From positions 1-21,038 of the forward strand of contig MNCI01013819.1 of NCBI GenBank assembly GCA_015680685.1: a stretch of DNA of 21,038 nucleotides, in the 5' to 3' direction. Below are positions 10,949-18,804 of the stretch, one piece after another. Position numbers and translations under genes: made by a program. Source of the stretch: Gnetum montanum. Lineage: Eukaryota; Streptophyta; Gnetopsida; Gnetales; Gnetaceae. Under the pieces are notes generated by a model. It searched no databases, was not told where the DNA came from, and worked only from the letters and a program-made list of their open reading frames with translations. Numbering within the stretch: position 1 is the first letter of the stretch; each line of letters begins with the position of its first letter.

Positions 10949-12365
10949 GGTGAAATAGATGAACGTCTGTTGTAAAGCTCCTGGAGTGTAGGTTGCACTC
11001 CTAACTCGACATACAGTTGTGTGGCCGTGTTCCAGGTGTGTGCGTTGTTAGGGCATCCAACCTTGGGTGTCGGCTGGGTGACCTCCATCCCCTTCTCTCG
11101 TGCCAGCCTCTGGCAACCTTCGAGGATTTTGGGCTGTTTTGAACCCCTGCTAGTGGTGATCTAGTTGGTTAGCAATGGCAATGTCTGTCCATCCCGTGAC
11201 GAGCCCACCCCCCATCTTGGGGGTTTAGGGTGAGCCATTACAGCTTGTCTAGGCTTCCTCATTTGTCAAGGTGCCCACCTGAGTCAGGGCGCCGTAAGGA
11301 GCCTTGCCTGCCATGTCTAGCTAGCCATCCTAGCCACCAGCCGATGGTCCTCCACTACACGAGGCCCCTGACGGTCCCCCCCGCCGGCTCGCCGTGGCAA
11401 AGGATGATCGGACCATGCTCGGAGGTAGCCCCCACCTTACTCTGTGAAAGACCCACCATACGATGCGGAACCCCCACCTTACTCTTTGCAACCCCTACGG
11501 GCACCAACGAGCCCTTATTGGCCACTCGACCCTTTCTTCCGACAAGCTGCCAACCCCCATTGTTAAGTTCGGGGGTGGTATGGCCCAGTTTCATAGGGTC
11601 TCCCCCATTAGCGATGTCTGCAGGAAAGGTCGGGACCTTCGTCGGTAGATTTTCGAACTGTACGTGGACTCGCTCCTCTCCGAGGTCAATGTCCAGCACA
11701 AGTTCATCAACATGGTCCGTGGAGCGTAGGGACCTCCACACACAAAATCGCGCAAAACCCAAACGGTCCATGCCCTCGGGGAACTGGTCAAATTTAATAA
11801 ACTCGCTGAATAACGCTGCCATCGATTGCAGGAAATCCGCCGACCAGTATTCTAGAGGGAGACCGTGTAACTGAACCCAAACCAACGCCCGATCAAACAG
11901 GTCTTTATCCTGGTGCACCCCCGGGCGCCAGGGTGCCAACGCCAACCCCTGTGCCCCATAGAACCAAGGCCACTCCACCACAATGCGTTCCCTGTCTGCT
12001 GCCAAGGCGAAGCAGAACAGGAGATGGTCGTCACCCAGGCTTTTGACCATCACCATATCCAACCCCCAAACTGACCAGACCCATTGCCTAATCAAATCCA
12101 TCAATGGCCTCGCACCCTCTAACATGAACTTGCCGATCAAGCTGTGCTCCAACCATTCATGCGTGCCCACGGCCGAGTGATCGACCTTTATCCACAGCAC
12201 CGTCCCCTCCCGCGAGCAGCCAGTGAACTTGCTGGAACCTTTGAGAGCGTCTTGCGGGTTCCCCAGCCCGGCCTCCCTCACATCGCTTGTATCGTTCGTC
12301 TAGGCCTCCTTGGTCGTCTGGGTCCCCGCGTTCACGTGTGCCACCGTGGCCGCCGGTGTTGCCAT
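10945..12365 (-). pseudogene. LINE copy B ORF1 (DUF4283-like), nonsense and frameshift
   Basis: The start is taken at ATG 12365 because its context is strong (A at -3, G at +4) and it is in frame with the domain. It reads MATPAATVAHVNAG, then a TAG at 12300-12302. From 12281 to 11355 the frame is open for 308 codons and holds the whole DUF4283-like domain. Its landmarks are KVDHSAVG, DLIRQWVWSVWGLDMVMVKS, WPWFYGAQGLALAPWRPG, LPLEYWSADFL, FSEFIKFDQF, LGFARFCVWRSL and LGEERVHVQFEN, followed by GGWQLVGRKGRV. After the TAG at 11355 the frame changes. The conserved tail reappears near 11170-10945: LTN-stop-ITTSRG (a former Trp), then YVELGVQPTLQELY and the TGA overlapping ORF2. An alternative ATG at 12435 is out of frame. 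No CCHC knuckle is visible. Confidence 0.8.
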
Positions 12366-12490
12366 GTTTGCCTGTGCCGTCCTGTGCGCCTGTGTCCAGC
12401 TGTGCCCGCCTGGTGTCCTCTGGCAACGGCTTCATTTTATTTTAACTAAAATTTGACTTTTTACGTGCCTAAAGGTCAATGCTTTTAACT

Positions 12491-13701
12491 GGTAAAAGAA
12501 AACACGACCATTTTCGTTAACTTAAATATATTAAAATCATAAATACAAGCCATTCAATATATAACGCCAGCAGCGGCACTTAAACCAAACACAAAGAAAA
12601 ATGAGTTTGGACTTCCGAAGTAAGCTTCATGGTGGAATAATGTCCAAAGCTTTTATATTAATTGTTTGTTCAATTTGCAGAAGTCGCGTTATTGCGGATT
12701 TGTGCGACAATTCAAAGAGCCGATTTTGTTAGGTCTCTGAATCTGGATTTAATTTAATCGTAGAAGTCCAACTCCAGAAAGAAAACCACCAAATATCATC
12801 TTAAAAAATGTCAAAAGTTCTGTGCCCATAATCTACTGTATTGACTTTTGTTTATGTGAACACAGGGTCGCTCTCCAATTAGTTATGCACTTTCCAACAG
12901 CTGGGCAGAGAGAATTGAAAAATATTTATATTCTAAGATACCTGTAATTTTCTTGACTTTCATGCACAGGAAAAAAAAGGCAAACCAGAAGGACAATCTA
13001 TTGCGCACATGTTTGTGTGTCTCATTGTCACCTGCCATGATATGGGTTACCTTTGAAAATATTTAATGAAGTCCTCAGTTTGTATGGGTTGGGGTTTTTT
13101 CTTCAACAGGATTGATAAGGCTGAGATGATTTTATTAATAATATGATATTATTATTTGTGGTTCTAAAAAACCTTGTGCATTAGAATTTCATCGCAGTGC
13201 TGGCATGACAATTGAAAAATAAGGTTCCCATATTTCCAAAATAGTAAAATCTAAACTTTGCATCAAACCACGTCACACTGGAGCTCTTCTGAGAAAGGCC
13301 AGCAAATTAGAGCCGTATACTACCAAAAACCTGGTTTTGTGCATGAACCCATCAGTTTTCAACCCTCCTTTTTTAATTATCTACCCAGAATGGACAGCCG
13401 GACAGGGTCGCATATCCACCGAAAACATGGTTTTGTGTATGAACCCATCAGTTTTCAATCCTCGTTTTTTTTTATTATCTACTTAGAATGCACAATCGGA
13501 CACGCACTCCGATGTCCTATTTTTACACGGCATGAACTTGTTTTTGTTTTTCCATTAGTCACGTCATTGAACTTTCGCCCATCAGACAAATTAACTGAAT
13601 ACATGTTTGCCACAAAGCATGAGAAAACCGGTAAATAAATCTCATGGTAGAACCCTAATGTCTCTCCTTCACATACTTTTCTTGCAGCATCAAGTATAAG
13701 T
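12491..13701. repeat. Dispersed duplicate, block B (partner 3147-4340)
   Basis: AT-rich DNA aligning in the same orientation to block A. It begins about 55 bases outside the GC-rich part of LINE copy B and stops where the copia element is inserted. The copies differ by many substitutions, by a tandem repeat in each that the other lacks, and by several indels, so the duplication is old. No ORF is conserved between the two. Confidence 0.65.
13322..13517. repeat. Tandem duplication, about 96-bp unit, in block B
   Basis: Unit 1 is 13322-13417 and unit 2 is about 13418-13517. Shared parts include GGTTTTGTGYATGAACCCAT, CAGTTTTCAAYCCTC, TTATCTACYYAGAATG and CGGACA. Block A has no second copy, so it is specific to block B. 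It explains the internal repetition of the 126-codon ORF at 13258-13638. Confidence 0.88.
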
Positions 13702-14065
13702 TGTTAGCAGACAACAAAATATGAAATGAGATCTTATTATCAAAAACCAAGGCAAATGTAGAAGGATCTTATTATCAAAAATGGGGATTACAACCTTCTC
13801 TCTTCATCACAAAGAGAGAACAAGAAGAAGCCTCTCTCTTCTGCAATAGAAGAAGAATGTAAGAGTGGGATAGAAAGGGGATGTATGTGATGGATCTGAA
13901 TTGAGGTGAGGGAGGTCCATTTTATATTGGTGAAGGAACCCTTAAATAACTAATGATAACCAGTTGCTATTTTAATAACCATAGCTGGATTTTAGTAGTA
14001 CAACCATAGCCAAATTTTAGCATGATAACCATGGCCTAAATTTATCATGATAACTATGGCCAACA
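13702..14065 (-). repeat. 3' LTR of the copia element
   Basis: 364 bp, TGTTAGCA to GGCCAACA. It is shorter than the 5' LTR because of a deletion near its left end. It has an extra stretch around 13805-13840 (CACAAAGAGAGAACAAGAAG) that the 5' LTR lacks. A short duplicated GATCTTATTATCAAAAA occurs at about 13729 and 13766. Confidence 0.88.
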
Positions 14066-14076
14066 ATCTTCCACTT
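14066..14076 (-). other. Polypurine tract
   Basis: Directly before the 3' LTR the minus strand reads AAGTGGAAGAT then TGTTGG. This closely resembles the usual copia AAGTGGGAGAT plus-strand primer, with one substitution. Confidence 0.75.
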
Positions 14077-14184
14077 GGAGATTTTGATTGAGGATCAATC
14101 ATATCTCCACACCATCCTTTCTACCTTGCCATTCTATGTTGCTTATGCTTTTGCTAAGCCATATGACCATCTATTCCAATGCTC

Positions 14185-16134
14185 TCATTCAGGATTTGCC
14201 ATGTATTGACTAACCACTCCCACTCCTTGTGCAATGTCTAGTCTTGTACAAATCATAGCGAACAGTAGGCTTCTCACTACTGATGCATACGGTACTTGAG
14301 ACATCTCATTCCCCTCTACTTCATTGCTAGGACACATCTTGGAGGATAATTTGAAATTAATAGGAAGTGGGGTAGAAATTGGCTTACAATCTTGCATGTT
14401 GAAGCGTCGCAAGATCTTACCCAAGTAGTTTTTCTAAGAAAGCAAAATCTTCTTGTTATTTCTATCTCGGTGAATTTGCATCCCTAGAATCTTGTTTGCT
14501 GGTCCCAAGTCTTTCATATCAAATTCCCTAGCCAACTGTGACTTCAATTCTTGGATTTGTTTCTTGTTGGGGCCTACAACCAACATGTCATCCACATACA
14601 ATAGCAAAATGATGAAATTTTCATCAAACCTCTTGAAATATGTACAAGGGTCTGCATTGAGTCTATTGTGCCCAAGGCTTATGATATACAAGTCAAATCT
14701 ATTTGTTCAACCTGCAAACCAGGTTCTCTTTGCCTTCTTCTACAAAACCTTCTGCAAATATCACATCTTTGTTGATGACAACCTTGTGGGTAGTGGGATC
14801 CCATAGACAATACCCCTTAACTCCATCAGCATACCTTAACAAGATACATTTTCTAGACTTTGGATCCAACTTTGATCTTTCTTGGGCATTGTACATCACA
14901 TACACAAAACTTCCAAATGTATGGAGATGAGAATAAATAGGTGGCTTACCAGTCCAAATTTCCATTGGTGTTTTTAGATCAATTGTAGTTGATGTAGATC
15001 GATTGATTAAATAGCAGGCGGTATTGACTACTTCTGCCCAAAATGACTTAGTTAGATTTGCAGCCCTCAACATTGATCTTGGTTTTTCCAACAAGGTTCT
15101 ATTCAGCCATTCTGCCACTCCATTTTGTTGAGGACTGTGTGCCACTGTGAATTGCCTTTTGATGCCTTCTTGTTGACAAAAAGCATCAAATTCATCACTT
15201 GTATATTCTCCTCCATTATTTGTCCTTAGACACTTGTTCCTTTGTTCGGACTCAAGTTTTATGTGTGCTTTAAAAACATTGAAGACTGAAAAGACATCTA
15301 CCTTTCTTTTAATTGGATACACCTAACATCTCTTGGAGTAATCATCAATGAAAGATACAAAGTATTTTGCTCCTCCTAGGGAAGTGACTGGGGTTTGCCA
15401 AACATTAGAGTGCATCAAGTCCAAGATGCCTCTACTCTTAACTATTGATGTGCTAAACTTTAATCTATGTTGCTTACTAGTAACACAATGCTGAAAAATG
15501 GTAAACATACTAAATTGAGCCTAGGAAGTAGTAACTATTTAGAAAAAATATTCAAACCTTGTTCTGACATATTACCAAGATTTCGATGCCACAACATCAT
15601 CGATTCTTCTTCCAAACTAGTTGATGTAATAGAAGACTCTCCCACTTGATGTGTGTTCCCTAGAAGCATGTACAAATTTGTAGCAACCTTTTTTGACTTC
15701 ATTACCACAAGCACACCTGTAGTTATCTTGAAGATCTCATTCTCTATATGAGTTTTGCACCCAACATCATCTAGTTGTCCGAAAGATAGTAGATTTTTCT
15801 TCAAGCCCTCCACATGTCGTACCTCTTGTATGATGCAAATAGTGCCATCATACATCTTTATCTTGATAGCACCACTACTAACAATTTTCAAAGCATGATC
15901 ATTTCCCATGTACATAGATCCTTCTGAGATTGATTTGTAGTGATAAAACCATTCTCTCCGAGAGGTCATGTGCCATGTTGCTCCTGAATCCAAGATCCAA
16001 GCATCAGTGAGCTTTTGTCTACCTTCAGCAACAGTTGCCTCACTCTATAGAACATTACCATCATATGAGGTACTTGCCACATTCCCTTGAGGATTCTTTT
16101 CATTACTCTTCTTGTTCCAACACTCCTTCTTCAG
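14185..16134 (-). pseudogene. copia Pol remnant: protease, integrase, partial reverse transcriptase
   Basis: Pol continues in the same frame as Gag. Protease: MDSGATWHM at 15993, with the catalytic DSG. The pre-integrase zinc domain reads LWHRNLGNMSEQG, where the second His is Asn, and after a frameshift near 15510 FQHCVTSKQHR, where the first Cys is lost. In the integrase core two acidic sites are Asn: HSNVW for HSDVW and LRTNNGGEY for LRTDNGGEY. A TAG replaces Trp near 15324. HSPQQNGVAEW and FAEGF follow. At about 14695 the sequence jumps to the second half of RT (DPCTYFKRF, LLLYVDDMLVVG, MKDLGPANKILGMQIHRDR), then ICTRLDIAQGVGVVSQYMAN and a stop at 14185. The RT N-terminal half and RNase H are absent. 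Confidence 0.87.
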
Positions 16135-16826
16135 CTATCCTCTCTTACCACAATTGTAGCAAGTAATGTTTTTCCTTTTACTTCTTAACTTGGATCTACC
16201 ATGACTTTGGTTCCAACTAGAATCATGTTCCATGCATCTCCCTCTCATCATTGTTAAGGCCTTCACCTTGTTTGCCAACCTATCTTCCTTGTTCTTGCAG
16301 TGACTTTCTTCTTCAAGAACCACAACTGCAACCTCATCGAAGAAAAGAGCATCCATAAGGACATTGTTGGTCAAGTTGATGATAAGTTGATCATATGAAT
16401 TACGTAGACTTTGAAGTAGAATTTCTGCAAGTTCACCTACATCTACTTTATAGCCCAACGATGTGAGTTGAGCAAATAAAGTATTTAGGGTGTTGATATG
16501 GTCGGATAAGGTTTCTACCATACGAAGAGTGTAAAGTCTTCTCTTCAAGAAGATTTTGTTGTGGAGTGATTTAGCCTCATACAACTTCATCAGAGTGTCT
16601 CATATTTCCTTCATAGTCTTCTTTTCTGCAATACTTGAAAGAACCCCATCTACTAGTGCCAACTGTAAATTGGCAATTCATTTCCCTTGCCATCATCCGT
16701 GACCTCTCACGGCCTTTCTCCAATAGCTGTCAGGCAATTACCTTTACGCAAAATTGCCGGTATCTTCATTTTCCACAATGTGAAGTTGCTTTCATTGAAT
16801 TTCTCTATTTCGTATTTGCCAACCAT
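16135..16826 (-). pseudogene. copia Gag (capsid/nucleocapsid), frameshifted
   Basis: Gag forms the intracellular particle and packages element RNA. The likely start is ATG 16826 (MVGKYEIEKFNESNFTLW), the standard copia Gag N-terminus; ATG 16877, just inside the primer site, is an alternative. The first frame stops at 16707. The protein continues in another frame (LALVDGVLSSIAEKK), then TGA at a former Trp, then from 16590 MKLYEAKSLHNKIFLKRRLY and LRMVETLSDHINTLNTLF. It ends with the start of a CCHC knuckle, CYNCGKRG. A TAG sits where the His should be, and the last Cys (LKKEC) follows, so the zinc site is broken. Confidence 0.85.
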
Positions 16827-16878
16827 TTTGTAAAATGTGTATGCATGATCTGCAACACCTTCATGGACTATGAACATG

Positions 16879-16890
16879 GCTCCAATACCA
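16879..16890 (-). other. Primer binding site (initiator tRNA-Met type)
   Basis: One base inside the 5' LTR, the minus strand reads TGGTATTGGAGCC. The usual plant copia site, complementary to the 3' end of tRNA-iMet, is TGGTATCAGAGC, so there are two substitutions (CA to TG). Confidence 0.82.
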
Positions 16891-16891
16891 C

Positions 16892-17290
16892 TGTTAGCAA
16901 ATCTAGCAACAAAATATGAAATGAGATGAAAATAAAGAGCAATGAGATGAAAATAAAGAGTAATGGACATGAATCTTTTACATGGAAAAACTCCAAAGTG
17001 TTAAAAAAACCATGGGCAAATGTAAAAGGATCTTATTATCAAAAATGGGGATTGCAACCTTCTCTCATGCAATAGAAGAATAACGTAAGAGTGGGATGGA
17101 AAGAGGATGTATGTGATGGATCTGAATTGAGGTGAGGGAGATCCATTTTATATTGGTGAAGGGACCCTTAAATAACTAATGATAACCAGCTGCTATTTTA
17201 ATAACCATAGCCGATTTTAGCAGGATAACCATAGCCGAATTTTAGCATGATAACCATGGCCTAAATTTATCATGATAACTATGGCCAACA
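16892..17290 (-). repeat. 5' LTR of the copia element
   Basis: 399 bp from TGTTAGCA to GGCCAACA on the plus strand. It matches 13702-14065 over most of its length. It contains a 21-bp tandem repeat (16921-16941 and 16942-16962, ATGAGATGAAAATAAAGAGY followed by A) that the other LTR lacks. Near its right end it has three loose repeats of about 28 bases containing GATAACCATAGCC. The promoter and polyadenylation site would lie here, but I cannot place them. Confidence 0.88.
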
Positions 17291-17737
17291 TAAATAAGTC
17301 TAGGTCTGTTATAGAACTTTTTGGCTTATCCTATCTATTTTATTCTGTTCTCAGCATTGAACAGCAGCCACACAAGAACGGTTTTTATGCTCTCTGTGTA
17401 TCATCTGTTTTGACTTTTGAGATATTTTGGTTGGTTGATGAGAAATGGGTATGGTTCTAAAAAAAGCGTAATTTCAAACGGTGGTTTACAGTAAGAAAGA
17501 ATTACTTGAGTGAAATGAGCTATTATCAGGAATTATGGCAATATATCTTGCACGCCATCATATTAGACATATTACATTAAAGAAAAGCATTAAATAGGTG
17601 TTACTTGAAAAAAAAAGCATTAAATAGAAAAAATGCGACTACAGGTTTTATACTTTATTGGGTTGCTATGCTTTTGTCAAAAACTCAAAATTAAAACGAC
17701 AATAAAAATATTCTGCCTAGATGAATTGAATGACGAA
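17291..17737. other. AT-rich spacer, no gene seen
   Basis: About 450 bases between the copia element and the minisatellite. I see only a small repeat of AAAAGCATTAAATAG (about 17583 and 17610). I found no clear similarity to the DNA beyond block A (4340-4760), so the duplication does not visibly resume after the copia insertion. Confidence 0.55.
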
Positions 17738-17757
17738 GCGTCTAGAGCGGATGGCGA

Positions 17758-17965
17758 CTGGAGCGACTATAGCAGCGTCTGGAGCGGCTGCAGCAACGTC
17801 TGCAGCGGGAGGGACTGGAGCGACTACAGCAGCGTCTGAAGCGGCTGCAGCAGCGTCTGCAGCGGGAGGGACTGCGGCTGGCGCCTCTGCAGCTAGAGCG
17901 CTGGAAGGAGCGGCTACGGCTGCAGGAGTAGGAGTAGGAGTGGAGCGGCTACGGCGGCAGGAGTA
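17758..17965 (+). repeat. GC-rich minisatellite (57-bp units plus degenerate tail)
   Basis: Two near-identical 57-bp units (17758-17814 and 17815-17871) begin CTGGAGCGACTAYAGCAGCG and end GCAGCGGGAGGGA. They are followed by degenerate GAGCGGCTACGGC and GGAGTA repeats. The unit is divisible by three, so translations give Ala/Thr/Gly-rich strings in one frame (17730-17966) and Ser/Cys-rich strings in another. It lies exactly at the step from AT-rich DNA to LINE copy C. Confidence 0.88.
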
Positions 17966-17980
17966 GGAGCGGCTACAGCC

Positions 17981-18804
17981 GTCTTCGATAACCTGAAGTT
18001 CGCAAGGTTCTGCGTCTGGCAACCTCTCCTCATGCAGGAACCGGTCAAGGAGCTGGTCTTCATCACGGACCTCGGGGAGGAGCGGGTCCAAGTTCTGTTC
18101 GAGAACCAGTCTGAGGCGCAGGCCCAGCACCCTCGGCCAGGGAGAGATCAGGGCCACCCAGCAGGGCACAAGGCTCAGCTCGATGACGGATGGTACGTGG
18201 TCGGTAAGAAAGGACGTGTGGCCAGCAAGAAAGTGCTGGCACCCAACGAGGGGGCTCGATGGCAGGAGAAGGGCGAGGCCCTGAAGGGAACAATCGCCAA
18301 GGCGGCGCCACACGAGGGACCACTCTCGGGGAAACAAATGGAGCCAATACCGCTGGGCGCTCACCAGGTGGTGCAGTCGGGAATGGGGCAGGGCACCACG
18401 GTCACTGCGGTAAGTAAGTCATATATCTCTGTGCTGGTCAGGTCTTGTGCTCCGCACGCTACAGAAAAACAGCGGACGGCCTCTCTGGCAGGGGCTGAGC
18501 TGTGGCAGGGCCCTCACGACATGCCCTGCACCCCCAGGTCGGGGGGAGGGTGGCGGACCCGTCTCAAGGGTGTCTGTCCCCGCCCCTTGTCTCGGACTGG
18601 ATTAACACCAGTCGGGGTTCGATACGGCCCTGCTCCCCTCCCAAAGAGACGCAACGCACACCAAGAATGCCAGTCTCCCTTACCGCGGCGAAGATCGGAA
18701 GACCGGACAGTCGCACCCGCCGACAGAAGGCCACGTAGCTTTTCGTGGATTTGGGAGTGCAGCTCACGCTCCAGGAGGTGTACCAACGTTCCCTGTCTCC
18801 ATGA
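17981..18804 (+). pseudogene. LINE copy C ORF1 remnant (C-terminal half)
   Basis: Only the end of the DUF4283-like domain remains: FARFCVWQPL, then LVFITDLGEERVQVLFEN, followed by DGWYVVGKKGRVASKK, which matches GGWQLVGRKGRV of copy B. A frame change lies between about 18420 and 18500. The tail continues with VSDWINTSRG, TAG at 18736-18738 (Gln in copy A), LFVDLGVQLTLQEVYQRSL and TGA at 18802-18804. Upstream, the frame is open through the end of the minisatellite back to a TAG at 17894, but without an ATG. The truncated ORF1 is thus fused in frame to repeat DNA. Confidence 0.75.
18801..18804 (+). other. ORF1 stop / ORF2 start overlap (ATGA), copy C
   Basis: TCT-CCA-TGA ends the ORF1 frame and ATG 18801-18803 begins ORF2, sharing ATGA. 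Third occurrence of the same junction in the window. Confidence 0.65.

Larger units (their letters stand above)
7214..12435 (-). mobile_element. LINE copy B, essentially full length with poly(A) tail, heavily mutated
   Basis: Read on the minus strand: short GC-rich leader (12435-12366), ORF1, ORF2, a 3' UTR of about 390 bases and a poly(A) of 10 (T run at 7214-7223). At about 5.2 kb it has the normal length of a plant L1. GC content is high between 7224 and 12435 and drops on both sides, agreeing with these limits. A weak 8-base ATTTTATT occurs at both ends (7194-7201 and 12434-12441) but is too AT-rich to prove a target-site duplication. The element carries the same ORFs as copies A and C, with far more nonsense mutations, so it is the oldest or most methylated copy. 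Confidence 0.87.
13702..17290 (-). mobile_element. Ty1/copia LTR retrotransposon, internally deleted
   Basis: Two direct LTRs (13702-14065 and 16892-17290), each TGTT...AACA, flank 2.8 kb that reads gag, protease, integrase and reverse transcriptase on the minus strand, the copia order. The primer site, polypurine tract and an imperfect 5-base flank (TAAGT at 13697-13701, TAAAT at 17291-17295) agree with insertion in this orientation. Intact copia interiors are usually above 4 kb. Here the N-terminal part of RT and the RNase H are missing. Several frameshifts and stops and clear LTR divergence show an old, dead copy. Confidence 0.92.

Noticed and set aside
11230-11874. Plus-strand ORF of 214 codons
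   Set aside because: It is antisense to the DUF4283-like ORF1 of LINE copy B. Its Pro/Ser-rich translation is the usual shadow of a GC-rich gene.
7194-12441. ATTTTATT at both ends of LINE copy B as a target-site duplication
   Set aside because: Eight A/T bases in AT-rich flanks are expected by chance, and the exact 5' end is not certain.
13258-13638. Plus-strand ORF of 126 codons with internal repetition
   Set aside because: The repetition comes from the 96-bp tandem duplication, and block A does not keep the frame. Likely noncoding.
17730-17966. Ala/Gly-rich ORF and its reverse-strand counterpart (17717-18364)
   Set aside because: Both are translations of the minisatellite and of LINE copy C antisense. 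Repeat units divisible by three keep all frames open.
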